This document shows, piece after piece, positions 8,105 to 18,129 of a stretch of 64,000 nt of DNA; the first letter of the stretch is position 1; every line of letters begins with the position of its first letter. The stretch lies in NCBI RefSeq assembly GCF_001427795.1, contig NZ_LMHJ01000001.1, positions 1,575,664 to 1,639,663 on the forward strand, written 5' to 3'. The notes beneath the pieces are model-generated. The model had not been told where the DNA came from. It searched no databases and saw only the letters and a list, made by a program, of their open reading frames with translations. The position numbers and the translations under genes are program-made. Source of the DNA: Nocardioides sp. Root682 (GTDB lineage Bacteria; Actinomycetota; Actinomycetes; Propionibacteriales; Nocardioidaceae).

Positions 8105-8850
8105 GGCGCCTGCTTCCGCTCCTGTTGCTCGTCCCCCTCGCCGCCTGTGGTGGGAACGGCGACGGCGGCAAGGAGACGCTCACCGTCTTCGCAGCCGCCT
8201 CCCTGACCCAGACCTTCGAGGAGCTCGAGAAGCAGTACGAGGACGACCACCCGGACGTCGACGTCAAGCTCTCCTTCGCCGGCTCCTCCGACCTGGTCGC
8301 CCAGATCACCGAGGGCGCCACGGCCGACGTGTTCGCCTCCGCCGACAACAAGAACATGGACAAGCTCGTCGACGCCGACCTCGCCGCGGGCGACCCCAGC
8401 GAGTTCGCGACCAACACCCTGGTCATCGCCGTGCCGCCGGGCAACCCGGCCGGAGTGAAGACGCTGTCCGACCTCACCAAGAAGGACCTGCAGCTCGTCG
8501 TGTGCGCCCCCGAGGTGCCGTGCGGCAACGCCGCCAGGTCGGTCGCCGAAGGTGCCGGCCTCACACTGAAACCGGTCAGCGAGGAGCAGTCGGTGACCGA
8601 CGTCCTCGCCAAGGTCGAGGCCGGCGAGGCCGACGCAGGGCTGGTCTACGTCACCGATGTGAAGGGCGCCGGCAACAAGGTCGAGGGCATCGAGTTCCCC
8701 GAGGCAGCCTCGGTCGTCAACCACTACCCGCTGGTCGCGGTCGAGGGCTCCGATCACCCCGACCTCGCTCAGGAGTGGATCGACCTGGTGCTCGGCGCGA
8801 CGGGCCAGCAGGTCCTTGCTGATGCCGGATTCGGACCGCCGACGCCATGA
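8101..8850 (+). CDS. modA: molybdate ABC transporter substrate-binding lipoprotein ModA
   Basis: A 249-residue lipoprotein (signal [14 protein letters not shown], lipidated Cys at 16). The mature part shows ModA features: [16 protein letters not shown], the ligand loop [12 protein letters not shown], and [11 protein letters not shown]. It captures molybdate or tungstate outside the cell for ModBC. A Cys pair ([13 protein letters not shown]) is common in this family. Start overlaps the HTH-Mop stop and the end overlaps modB (ATGA), so the three are coupled. Confidence 0.95.
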   Translation: MRRLLPLLLLVPLAACGGNGDGGKETLTVFAAASLTQTFEELEKQYEDDHPDVDVKLSFAGSSDLVAQITEGATADVFASADNKNMDKLVDADLAAGDPSEFATNTLVIAVPPGNPAGVKTLSDLTKKDLQLVVCAPEVPCGNAARSVAEGAGLTLKPVSEEQSVTDVLAKVEAGEADAGLVYVTDVKGAGNKVEGIEFPEAASVVNHYPLVAVEGSDHPDLAQEWIDLVLGATGQQVLADAGFGPPTP

Positions 8851-9632
8851 GTCGCACTCGACACGTCGGACTGCCGCGCTGGGTGTTCGTCCCGGCAGCG
8901 CTCGCCGTCGTGTTCGTGGTGCTCCCGGTCGCCTCGCTCGCCACCCGGATCAACTGGGCCGACTTCGGGTCGCTGGTCACCTCCGATGCCGCGATGTCCG
9001 CGCTGGGCCTGAGCATCCGGACCTCGGCAGCCAGCACCGTCCTGTGCCTGCTGTTCGGCGTGCCCCTCGCCGTCGTGCTCGCCCGCAGCGAGTTCCGCGG
9101 CCTGGGCGTGCTCCGCTCCGTCGTCCTGCTGCCCCTCGTGCTGCCACCCGTCGTCGGCGGCATCGCCCTGCTCGCCACCTTCGGCCGTCAGAGCCTGCTC
9201 GGCGAACACCTCGAGGCCTTCGGGGTCCGGATCGCGTTCACCTCGATCGCGGTCGTGCTGGCCCAGACGTTCGTGTCGCTGCCCTTCCTCGTGGTCAGCC
9301 TCGAAGGGGCTCTGCGCACCGCCGGGGAGAGGTACGACGTCGTGGCCGCCTCGCTGGGCGCGGTACCCACCACGGTGCTGCGCCGCGTCACCCTCCCCCT
9401 GGTCCTCCCGGGCCTCGCGTCCGGTGCGGTGCTTGCCTTCGCCCGGTCGCTCGGCGAGTTCGGCGCGACCATCACCTTCGCCGGCAGCCTCGAAGGCACC
9501 ACCCGGACCCTGCCGCTGCTGATCTACAACCTCCGCGTCACCGACGCCGACGCGGCGGTCGCGATGTCCCTCCTGCTGGTGGTGGTGGCGATCGTGGTCA
9601 TCGGGCTGGTCCGGCCCCGGGTGGCGTCGTGA
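8847..9632 (+). CDS. modB: molybdate ABC transporter permease ModB
   Basis: The 261-residue protein has about six membrane segments and the permease EAA loop ([22 protein letters not shown]) that contacts Mod[30 protein letters not shown] is a ModB/CysT-type signature. It forms the transmembrane channel for molybdate. The gene overlaps modA by four bases, and its TGA is the first three bases of the spacer element before modC. Confidence 0.95.
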   Translation: MSRTRHVGLPRWVFVPAALAVVFVVLPVASLATRINWADFGSLVTSDAAMSALGLSIRTSAASTVLCLLFGVPLAVVLARSEFRGLGVLRSVVLLPLVLPPVVGGIALLATFGRQSLLGEHLEAFGVRIAFTSIAVVLAQTFVSLPFLVVSLEGALRTAGERYDVVAASLGAVPTTVLRRVTLPLVLPGLASGAVLAFARSLGEFGATITFAGSLEGTTRTLPLLIYNLRVTDADAAVAMSLLLVVVAIVVIGLVRPRVAS

Positions 9633-9693
9633 CCACCCCACGGCGTTCTTCTCCTCCGCTTCGCTCCCCCGAACAACACCGCGGGGACCCCGG
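9630..9693 (+). repeat. operon spacer element, copy A (modB-modC)
   Basis: The element starts with the modB stop codon (TGACCACCCCACGG) and ends immediately before the modC ATG (CCGCGGGGACCCCGG). It has a second copy on the minus strand between thiS and thiG. Its ends pair: CCCC-A-CGG with CCG-C-GGGG. The 3' end offers GGGGA as a possible ribosome binding site for modC. Confidence 0.75.
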
Positions 9694-10734
9694 ATGAGCG
9701 CTCTCATCGAGGTGACCCTCGCCGACCGTGGCGTCGACGTCGCGTTCGAGGTGGCCGAGGGCGAGACCGTCGCCCTGCTCGGCCCCAACGGCGCCGGGAA
9801 GTCCACTGCCCTGGCAGTCCTGGCCGGACTGTTGCGTCCGGACACCGGTCGCGTCGTCATCGACGGCGAGGAGGTCACCGGCCCGGGCCGCTGGGTCCGC
9901 CCGCACGCCCGGCGCACCGCCCTGCTCGCCCAGGAGGCGCTGCTCTTCCCCCACCTCACCGTCCTCGACAATGTCGCGTTCGGCCCCCGCAGCACGGGCG
10001 CCGGACGCCGGGAGGCCCGCACCACGGCCGAACGGTGGCTCAGCGAGGTCGACGCGAGCGAGCTGGCCGGGCGCCGACCCGCGCAGCTCTCCGGGGGCCA
10101 GGCCCAGCGGGTCGCCGTCGCCCGAGCCCTCGCCGCCGAGCCGCGACTGCTGCTGCTCGACGAACCCATGGCCGCCCTCGACATCTCCGTCGCGCCCGCG
10201 CTCCGCCAGCTCCTGCGCAAGGTCCTCGCCGACCGCACCACCGTGATCGTCACCCACCACGTCCTCGACGCGCTGCTCCTGGCCGACCGGGTCGTGGTGA
10301 TGGACGGGGGCCGGATCGCCGAACAAGGCCCGGCGGACGTCGTACTCTCCCGGCCGCGGAGCGCCTTCGCCGCCCGCTTCGCCGGCCTCAACCTGGTGGC
10401 CGGCCTCGCCACCCCCGACGGAGTACGACGACCCGACGGCACCGTCCTGCACGGCACCCTGGCCGACCCGCGACCCACCGACGGCTCGGCAGCCGTCGCG
10501 GTCTTCCGGCCGTCCGCCGTGGCCGTGCACCGCGAGGCGCCGGGCGGCAGCCCGCGCAACGCGATCCCGGTGCAGATCACCGAGCTCGAACCGATCGGCG
10601 ACGTCGTACGCATCCGTGCCGGCGACCTCGCCGCCGACGTCACCCTGGCCTCCGTGGCGGAGCTCGCACTGGCCCCCGGGGTGGCCGCGACCTTCGTGGT
10701 GAAGGCGACCGAGGTCGACGTCTACGCACACTGA
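9694..10734 (+). CDS. modC: molybdate ABC transporter ATP-binding protein ModC
   Basis: The 346-residue ATPase has Walker [10 protein letters not shown] (about 30-38), signature [15 protein letters not shown], Walker [13 protein letters not shown] and the H-loop VTHH. A C-terminal TOBE/Mop-like region ([19 protein letters not shown]) marks the ModC-type regulatory domain. It powers molybdate import with ModA and ModB. It is 61 bp from modB, the gap being wholly occupied by the spacer element. Confidence 0.93.
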   Translation: MSALIEVTLADRGVDVAFEVAEGETVALLGPNGAGKSTALAVLAGLLRPDTGRVVIDGEEVTGPGRWVRPHARRTALLAQEALLFPHLTVLDNVAFGPRSTGAGRREARTTAERWLSEVDASELAGRRPAQLSGGQAQRVAVARALAAEPRLLLLDEPMAALDISVAPALRQLLRKVLADRTTVIVTHHVLDALLLADRVVVMDGGRIAEQGPADVVLSRPRSAFAARFAGLNLVAGLATPDGVRRPDGTVLHGTLADPRPTDGSAAVAVFRPSAVAVHREAPGGSPRNAIPVQITELEPIGDVVRIRAGDLAADVTLASVAELALAPGVAATFVVKATEVDVYAH

Positions 10735-10779
10735 CCGCGGCACGCGCGCGACAAGTCACGACTCGACGCTTCGTCCAGA

Positions 10780-10785
10780 TAAGGT
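10780..10785 (+). promoter_or_regulatory. -10 box of glpX, leaderless
   Basis: TAAGGT seven bases before the ATG at 10793, without an intervening Shine-Dalgarno. Confidence 0.5.
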
Positions 10786-10792
10786 TCGCCCC

Positions 10793-11806
10793 ATGAACGA
10801 CGCCCTCGCCGTTGAGCCGCCCGCCCCCGACCGCAACCTTGCCCTCGAGCTGGTCCGCGTCACGGAGGCCGCAGCGATGGCAGCGGGCCGGTGGGTCGGC
10901 CGCGGCGACAAGAACGGCGCCGACGGCGTCGCCGTGCAGGCGATGCGCGTGATGATCTCGACCATCGGCATGGACGGCACCGTCGTCATCGGCGAAGGCG
11001 AGAAGGACAACGCGCCGATGCTCTACAACGGCGAGTCCGTCGGCGACGGCACCGGACCCGAGTGCGACGTCGCCGTCGACCCGATCGACGGCACCACGCT
11101 GACCGCGAAGGGCATGGCCAACTCCATCGCCGTCCTCGCCGTCTCCCCGCGCGGCACGATGTACGACCCGTCGGCCGTGTTCTACATGGAGAAGCTGGTC
11201 ACCGGTCCGGAGGCCGCCGACGTCGTCGACATCCGCTACCCCGTCGCCGAGAACATCCACCAGGTCGCGAAGGCGAAGGGCTCCAACCCGTCCGACGTGA
11301 CCGTGGTGCTGCTCGACCGCCCGCGCCACAACCAGCTGGTCGAGGACATCCGGGCCACCGGAGCCCGGATCAAGTTCATCTCCGACGGCGACGTCGCCGG
11401 CGCGATCATGGCCGCCCGCGCCGACACCGGCATCGACCTGCTGCTCGGCATCGGCGGCACCCCCGAGGGCATCATCTCCGCCTGCGCGATGAAGGCCCTC
11501 GGCGGCACGATCCAGGGTCGCCTCTGGCCGACCGACGACGAGGAGCGCCAGCGCGCCATCGACGCCGGCCACAACCTCGATCCCGACTTCATCCTGACCA
11601 CCGACACCCTGGTCACCGGCGACGACTGCTTCTTCGTCGCCACCGGCATCACCGACGGCGAGCTGGTCCGCGGCGTGCGTTACCGCGCCGGCGGCGCCAC
11701 CACCCAGTCACTGGTGATGCGTTCGCGCAGCGGAACGATCCGCACCATCACCTCCGAGCACCAGCTCTCCAAGCTCCGCGGCTTCTCGAGCATCGACTTC
11801 GACTGA
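10793..11806 (+). CDS. glpX: class II fructose-1,6-bisphosphatase GlpX
   Basis: The 337-residue protein is a full-length Glp[16 protein letters not shown] near the start, the metal-binding [12 protein letters not shown], and [20 protein letters not shown]. It hydrolyses fructose 1,6-bisphosphate to fructose 6-phosphate, the committed step of gluconeogenesis. In actinobacteria this is usually the only FBPase. It is convergent with the esterase gene, only one base separating the two stop codons. Confidence 0.96.
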   Translation: MNDALAVEPPAPDRNLALELVRVTEAAAMAAGRWVGRGDKNGADGVAVQAMRVMISTIGMDGTVVIGEGEKDNAPMLYNGESVGDGTGPECDVAVDPIDGTTLTAKGMANSIAVLAVSPRGTMYDPSAVFYMEKLVTGPEAADVVDIRYPVAENIHQVAKAKGSNPSDVTVVLLDRPRHNQLVEDIRATGARIKFISDGDVAGAIMAARADTGIDLLLGIGGTPEGIISACAMKALGGTIQGRLWPTDDEERQRAIDAGHNLDPDFILTTDTLVTGDDCFFVATGITDGELVRGVRYRAGGATTQSLVMRSRSGTIRTITSEHQLSKLRGFSSIDFD

Positions 11807-11807
11807 T

Positions 11808-12641
11808 TCAGGCGGTCGCGACGTCGATCAGCTGACGCGCGTTCGCCGCGCTCTGCTGCAGCAGCGACGACGAGACGATGTCGATGACCCGCGGGTCGAC
11901 GGCGAGGCCGACGTGCGAGGCACGCACCTCGACGGCCCGGCCGTCGGGGTCGATGCAGGCACGCCAGTCGACGATGCCGTCGCGGCGTGAGTAGATGTTG
12001 GTCATCGAGACGTCCGCGCGCAGCGGCTCCTGGGACTCGACGAAGCTCAGGTGGGCGCACTCGCCGCTGACGCAGTCGGTGCTCATGACGCCGGGGAGGC
12101 CGACGTCCGAGAGCCGGTTCAGGGCGCGCACGCCGCGGGTGAGCAGGGCGTGGTGGGCGGCGGGGGCGCGCATCGGGCTGCCCATCGTGACCAGGCCGGC
12201 CACGAGGTCGGGGCGGCGAGCGGCGAGTCCGCGGGCGATCATGCCGCCCAGGCTGTGGCCGACGATCTGCACGCGGGCTCCGCGGCGTTCGGCGAGCTGC
12301 TCCAGGCGCACCTCGAGGTCGAGGGCCGACTTCAGGGTGCAGTTGACGTTGGCATGGATGTGCGAGCGGTAGGTGCGGAACCCACGCTCCCGCAGCTCCT
12401 TGTTCATCGCAGCCAGGGTCCAGTCACCGGCGAGGAAGCCGGGGATGAGCAGCACCGGCTCGGCCGCGCGAGCGGCGGCCCCTCCGGCGAACGGAGTACG
12501 ACGACGGGTGGTCCGGGCGGCGCCACGGCGGACCGCGAAGCGGCCGGCCTCGGTGACCACGCTGCCCTCGCGCAGGAGCGCGGCCAGGGCCGGACGGCCG
12601 TAGCCGTCGGGCAGCAACCAGGGCGCCATCGTGTCGTTCAC
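11808..12641 (-). CDS. alpha/beta-hydrolase, lipase/esterase-like
   Basis: The 277-residue protein has the nucleophile elbow IVGHSLGGMIARG, an oxyanion region VLLIPGFLAGDWTL, an acid in YSRRDGIVDWRACIDP and a histidine in RASHVGLAVDP, completing a Ser-Asp-His triad. It resembles PGAP1/acetyltransferase-like lipases of actinobacteria. No signal peptide is visible, so it is probably cytoplasmic. The GTG at 12641 is preferred because TACCGT lies seven bases upstream; it is divergent from the next hydrolase. Substrate unknown. Confidence 0.8.
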   Translation of the reverse strand: MNDTMAPWLLPDGYGRPALAALLREGSVVTEAGRFAVRRGAARTTRRRTPFAGGAAARAAEPVLLIPGFLAGDWTLAAMNKELRERGFRTYRSHIHANVNCTLKSALDLEVRLEQLAERRGARVQIVGHSLGGMIARGLAARRPDLVAGLVTMGSPMRAPAAHHALLTRGVRALNRLSDVGLPGVMSTDCVSGECAHLSFVESQEPLRADVSMTNIYSRRDGIVDWRACIDPDGRAVEVRASHVGLAVDPRVIDIVSSSLLQQSAANARQLIDVATA

Positions 12642-12648
12642 ATCACAG

Positions 12649-12654
12649 ACGGTA
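12649..12654 (-). promoter_or_regulatory. -10 box of the esterase gene, leaderless
   Basis: TACCGT on the minus strand, seven bases before the GTG at 12641. Confidence 0.45.
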
Positions 12655-12699
12655 CCCAGTTGAATGAGCAACTACTCGCAATTCGGCACACTGGTGGGC

Positions 12700-13629
12700 A
12701 TGTCCCACCCTCCGACGGAGTCGATCCCGCCCGAAGTGACCATCTCGGATGAGCTGTTTGCGCCAGTGACGGCCGGCATCGAGCTGTGCTACCAGACCTT
12801 CGGCGACCCAGCGGCCGACCCGCTGCTCCTGGTGATGGGCCTGGGCGGCCCGATGACCTGGTGGGACCCGGAATTGTGCACCCAGCTGGCCGCGGCGGGC
12901 TTCTACGTCATCCGCTACGACAACCGGGACACCGGCCACTCCACGCGCAGTCCGGGCCGGGTGCGGCGCGGCCACCTGGTCCGCGCCTTCGTCGGCGCAC
13001 CGACCCGGGCGCCGTACTCGATCGCCGACCTGGCGGGCGACGCGTTCGGCCTGCTCGACCACCTCGGCATCGAGTCGGCGCACGTCGCAGGAGTGTCGAT
13101 GGGCGGCATGGTGGCGCAGACCATGGCCCTGGAGTCACCCGAGCGGGTGCGCAGCCTGGCCAGCATCATGTCCACCACGGGACGCCGCAGCGTCGGGCGC
13201 CAGCACCCGAGCCTGATCCCGACCCTCATCGCCAAGCGAGGCCCGGAGCGGGAGGCCTACATCCAGGGCAGCGTCGCGGTCTGGAAGATCATCGGATCAC
13301 CGGGCCATCCCCAGACGGAGGAGAAGCTCCGCTCGCGGGCCGGGGACACCTTCGACCGCGGGGTGTCCCGCGCCGGCGTCCTGCGCCAGATGATGGCCGT
13401 GCTGACCCAGGACGACCGCACCCGGGCACTCGCCGGCCTCACCGTCCCGACGCTCGTGATGCACGGCCTCGCCGACAAGATGGTGCACGTCTCGGGAGGG
13501 CGCGCGACCGCAGCCGCGATCCCGGGCGCGCGGATCACGCTGATCAACGGCTGGGGCCACGACATGCCCGCCGCTCTCTTCCCGACCTACACCGCAGCCA
13601 TCCGGAGCAACGCGAACCGCGCGGGCTGA
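12700..13629 (+). CDS. alpha/beta-hydrolase
   Basis: The 309-residue protein carries the canonical fold: GLGGPMTWWDPELC, RYDNRDTGHSTRS, nucleophile GVSMGGMVAQTMA, acid in MHGLADKMVH and base in NGWGHDMP. The RYDNRDTGHS motif is typical of the epoxide-hydrolase/haloperoxidase-like branch, but substrate cannot be assigned. The ATG at 12700 has a weak CACACT box seven bases upstream and matches family starts; an in-frame ATG at 12664 is possible. Confidence 0.85.
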   Translation: MSHPPTESIPPEVTISDELFAPVTAGIELCYQTFGDPAADPLLLVMGLGGPMTWWDPELCTQLAAAGFYVIRYDNRDTGHSTRSPGRVRRGHLVRAFVGAPTRAPYSIADLAGDAFGLLDHLGIESAHVAGVSMGGMVAQTMALESPERVRSLASIMSTTGRRSVGRQHPSLIPTLIAKRGPEREAYIQGSVAVWKIIGSPGHPQTEEKLRSRAGDTFDRGVSRAGVLRQMMAVLTQDDRTRALAGLTVPTLVMHGLADKMVHVSGGRATAAAIPGARITLINGWGHDMPAALFPTYTAAIRSNANRAG

Positions 13630-13696
13630 GGTCTCGAGACGCCACCAAGGCGCGGCGAACACGCGGGTCTTGCCAAAGGCCTCCTCGACCACCGAG
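13630..13696. repeat. intergenic sequence resembling a dispersed repeat
   Basis: The 67-bp gap between two convergent genes begins with the perfect palindrome GTCTCGAGAC (13631-13640) and ends with CCTCCTCGACCACCGA. From memory, this pairing of ends looks like an intergenic repeat frequent in Nocardioides genomes; only one copy is present here, so that cannot be confirmed from the window. Confidence 0.4.
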
Positions 13697-14896
<1,200 letters not shown>

Positions 14897-14904
14897 CGGA
14901 ACCC

Positions 14905-15750
14905 CTACCCCTTCACTGCGCCGGAGGTCAGGCCGGCGACGATCTTGCGCTGGAAAATCAGGACGATGATGATGATCGGGATCGTGGCGATGACGGCTCC
15001 CGCGGCCAGCAGGGATGCCGGCCGGTTGAACGGGTCAGCCCCGACGAAGAACGACAGGGACGCGGGGATCGGGCGGGCGTTCTCCGTGGAGGTGAGCGAG
15101 ATCCCGAAGACGAAGTCGTTCCAGGCGAAGAAGAACGTCAGGATCGCCGCCGTGAACACACCGGGCGCCGCGAGCGGGACGATCACCTTGCGGAACGCCT
15201 GCCACGACGTCGCGCCGTCGACCTGGGCGGCCTGCTCCATCTCCCACGGGATCTCGCGGAAGAAGGCCGACAGCGTCCAGATCGCCAGCGGGAGCGTGAA
15301 GGACATGTACGGGATGATCAGTCCCGGCCAGGTGTCGTAGAGCCCGATCGCGCGCCACAGGTCGAACAGCGGACCCACCAGCGAGACCACCGGGAACATC
15401 GCGATCGCCAGCGAGAGCGACAGCACCAGCTTCTTGCCGGTGAACTCGAGGCGGGCGATCGCGTACGCCGCCAGCGTGGCCACCACGACGGAGAGGATCG
15501 TGGCGATCAGGCTGATCCCGATCGAGTTGAAGATCGCTCGCCGGAACTGCTCGTTGTCCCACACGGCCTGGTAGTTGTCCCATCCGGCACCGCCACCGTC
15601 GGCCGGGAAGAATCCCGGGCTGCCGTTGGTGATCGCGGTCTCGGACTTGAACGACAGGGAGATGACCCAGGCCACCGGCAGCAGGCACCAGATCATGATC
15701 AGCGCGCAGCCGACGACCATGCCGACGCGGTTTCCCATGCGGTTGCTCAT
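14905..15750 (-). CDS. sugar ABC transporter permease, MalG type
   Basis: The 281-residue protein has six predicted membrane segments and the EAA loop EQAAQVDGATSWQAFRKVI. The ending FQRKIVAGLTSGAVKG is a hallmark of MalG-type CUT1 permeases. It pairs with the other permease of the operon to form the channel. Start and preceding stop are separated by one base. Confidence 0.93.
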   Translation of the reverse strand: MSNRMGNRVGMVVGCALIMIWCLLPVAWVISLSFKSETAITNGSPGFFPADGGGAGWDNYQAVWDNEQFRRAIFNSIGISLIATILSVVVATLAAYAIARLEFTGKKLVLSLSLAIAMFPVVSLVGPLFDLWRAIGLYDTWPGLIIPYMSFTLPLAIWTLSAFFREIPWEMEQAAQVDGATSWQAFRKVIVPLAAPGVFTAAILTFFFAWNDFVFGISLTSTENARPIPASLSFFVGADPFNRPASLLAAGAVIATIPIIIIVLIFQRKIVAGLTSGAVKG

Positions 15751-15751
15751 G

Positions 15752-16690
15752 TCAGGACTCCTGTCGTGCCTGGGCGAGATCGACGCGGAAGAGCTTGACG
15801 ATGCCGAACGCGATCAGGAGCACCGAGAGGAACAGCAGCACCGACAACGCCGAGCCCATGCCGAGCTGGAACTGCTCGATGGTCTGGCGGTAGGTCAGGA
15901 AGCTGATCGACTCGGTCTTCACGGCACCGGCCGTCATCACGAAGATGTTGTCGAAGATCCGGTAGGCGTCGAGGGCGCGGAACAGGACGGCCACCATGAT
16001 CGCGGCCCGCATGTTCGGCAGGATCACCTTGACCAGGCGTTGCGTCCAGGTCGCGCCGTCGACCTTCGCGGCCTCCACCATGTCCTCACTGACCTGGGCC
16101 AGTCCGGCGAGCAGCAGCAGGGACATGAACGGCGTGGTCTTCCAGATCTCGGAGACCATGATCGCCACCACGGCGGGCGTGGTCTCGCCGAACCAGTTGA
16201 AGTCGTCGCCGATGAACGGGAGCCAGCCGTTGATGAAGCCGTTCTGGAACGAGAAGGCGAACTGCCAGGCGAAGCCCGAGACCACGGTGATGATCCCGTA
16301 GGGGATCAGGATCGACGTACGGATCACGCCGCGGGCGAAGATCACCCGGTGCATCACCATCGCGAAGATGAAGCCGATGACGAGCTCCACCGCGACGGTC
16401 ACCACCATGTAGAGCACCGTGACGCCGGTGGTCTGCCAGAACAGCGGGTCACCCAGCGCCGTGAGGTAGTTGCCGAGGCCGATGAACTCCCGGTCGTCCG
16501 GGGCGGTCAACGCGTAGTCGAAGGTCGAGAGGTAGATCGCTCGCAGCATCGGGAACGCGGTGACCAGCAGCATCAGCACGATGGCCGGTGCCACGAGCTT
16601 CTGCCCGAGCCGGGTCTCGGCGCGGGCCCGGTCGCTGGCGACCTGCTTGCCGGTGGTCTTGCCGGTGGTGGGGGCGGTGACCGTGCTCAT
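15752..16690 (-). CDS. sugar ABC transporter permease, MalF type
   Basis: The 312-residue protein has a charged cytoplasmic N-terminus (about 40 residues), six membrane segments and the EAA loop VEAAKVDGATWTQRLVKVI. It is the MalF-type half of the channel. The ATG at 16690 overlaps the stop of the binding-protein gene (ATGA), so longer upstream frames are rejected. Confidence 0.93.
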   Translation of the reverse strand: MSTVTAPTTGKTTGKQVASDRARAETRLGQKLVAPAIVLMLLVTAFPMLRAIYLSTFDYALTAPDDREFIGLGNYLTALGDPLFWQTTGVTVLYMVVTVAVELVIGFIFAMVMHRVIFARGVIRTSILIPYGIITVVSGFAWQFAFSFQNGFINGWLPFIGDDFNWFGETTPAVVAIMVSEIWKTTPFMSLLLLAGLAQVSEDMVEAAKVDGATWTQRLVKVILPNMRAAIMVAVLFRALDAYRIFDNIFVMTAGAVKTESISFLTYRQTIEQFQLGMGSALSVLLFLSVLLIAFGIVKLFRVDLAQARQES

Positions 16691-18012
16691 AGCAACGACT
16701 TCCCTTCCAGCACGTCCTTGAGATACTTCGCGGAGTCCTCGGGAGTGCTGTCCGGGTCGACCGAGGTCGGCGAGTGCCACCGGGACTGGATGGCGCCGGA
16801 GATCATCGCGTAGAACGCACTCTTCGGGCGGGGGCCACCCTCGTCGACGCTGGTCCGGTAGAGCTCGATCAGGTCCTTCGGGAACTGACCGCTGGCGGCG
16901 ACCTCGTCGTACGCCGCGTTCGTCGAGGGCATCAGGCCCGCCTCGAGCGCCAGGTCCACCTGGGCCTGCTGGGACGTGATGCACTCGGCGGCCTCGGTGG
17001 CCCAGTCCGGGTGCTCGGAGTAGGCGCCGACCCCGATGTCGATGCCACCGACGGGTGGCCTGGACTCCTCCCCTTCGACCGTCGCCGGGTAGCGCGCCCA
17101 GCCGAGGTCGGCGAACTGGTCCTTGGTCGGCCCGCCCGGCGTGTCGACGAGGCCCTCGTAGTTCTTGTAGACGAAGGTCCAGTTGGTCATGAACTCCCCG
17201 GGTCCCTTCGCGGGGAACATCTGACCGAGGCTGGTGCCCTCACGCGAGACGCTCAGGTCCGGTTGAGCAGCACTCGAGTCCGCGAGCTTCTGGACGATCG
17301 CAGCGGCCTTCCGCCCGGCATCCGAACCGATCTCGACCTTGGCGTCCCGGCCGGCCTCGGTGTCCGAGACGATGGAGCCGCCGGCACCCTGGACGAGGGC
17401 GTTGATCCACACGACGTACGCCTCGTACTTGTCAGCCTGGACCCCGACCGTTCCGCCGTTGTCGGCCGCCGCATCGATCACCTGGTCCCAGGTGACGGGC
17501 TTGGTCATGTCGAGGCCGGCCGCCTCGGCGAGCGACTTCCGGTACCAGAGCACCTGGGTGTTGGCCCAGAGCGGGATCGCGTAGACCCCGTCCTGCCAGG
17601 TGACCGTGTCGGCCGCGCCGGCGAGGTAGTCGCCATCGCCCTCGACACTGGCCGCGACCTTGTCCGCGATCGGGCCCTCGACCTCCTTCAGCCAGCCCGC
17701 GTTGGCGAACTCCGCGACGAAGACCGGGTCGAGATTCATCAGGTCGGTCGACGAGTCCTCCGCGGCGAGCCGGCGTGCGAGCTGGGTGCGCTGGTCGGTG
17801 GCGCCCGTGGGCAACAGCTGGACCTCGAGGTCGTAGTCGCTGGTGCTGCACTCCGCGGCATACCTCTCGAAGACGGGGACGCCGTCGGGGTTGACGTACC
17901 AGTTCAACGTCGGCTTGTCCGACCCGCCGCAGGCAGCGAGGGTGCCTGCCGCCAGGACCGCCGAGGCCGCGCACGCGACCTTCCGACGTCGTCTGTCTCG
18001 TGACGAAAACAT
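16687..18012 (-). CDS. sugar ABC transporter substrate-binding lipoprotein
   Basis: The 441-residue lipoprotein has a signal peptide ending in LAAC (Cys about residue 28) and the layout of cluster-B/CUT1 binding proteins (LNWYVNPDG..., VYAIPLWANTQVLWYRKSL, TNWTFVYKNYEGL). It delivers a sugar or oligosaccharide to the two permeases and ATPase downstream. The ligand is unknown: no glycosidase or regulator gene is adjacent. ATG at 18012 is chosen over one four codons earlier because the basic n-region (SSRDRRRRK) directly precedes the hydrophobic core. Confidence 0.9.
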   Translation of the reverse strand: MFSSRDRRRRKVACAASAVLAAGTLAACGGSDKPTLNWYVNPDGVPVFERYAAECSTSDYDLEVQLLPTGATDQRTQLARRLAAEDSSTDLMNLDPVFVAEFANAGWLKEVEGPIADKVAASVEGDGDYLAGAADTVTWQDGVYAIPLWANTQVLWYRKSLAEAAGLDMTKPVTWDQVIDAAADNGGTVGVQADKYEAYVVWINALVQGAGGSIVSDTEAGRDAKVEIGSDAGRKAAAIVQKLADSSAAQPDLSVSREGTSLGQMFPAKGPGEFMTNWTFVYKNYEGLVDTPGGPTKDQFADLGWARYPATVEGEESRPPVGGIDIGVGAYSEHPDWATEAAECITSQQAQVDLALEAGLMPSTNAAYDEVAASGQFPKDLIELYRTSVDEGGPRPKSAFYAMISGAIQSRWHSPTSVDPDSTPEDSAKYLKDVLEGKSLL

Positions 18013-18116
18013 CAACCAGACCACCCCCTCCGAGTGTGGGTTGTGTCACTCAGGCCTACCGCAGCAAAGGGGGTGTTGTCCATGGCTGGTGTCTGTCCGG
18101 GCCGATCCTTTACGCG

Positions 18117-18122
18117 TAGGTT
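18117..18122 (+). promoter_or_regulatory. -10 box of the DUF4032 gene, leaderless
   Basis: TAGGTT seven bases before the ATG at 18130, in the 117-bp divergent region shared with the sugar ABC operon. Confidence 0.45.
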
Positions 18123-18129
18123 GCAGGTC

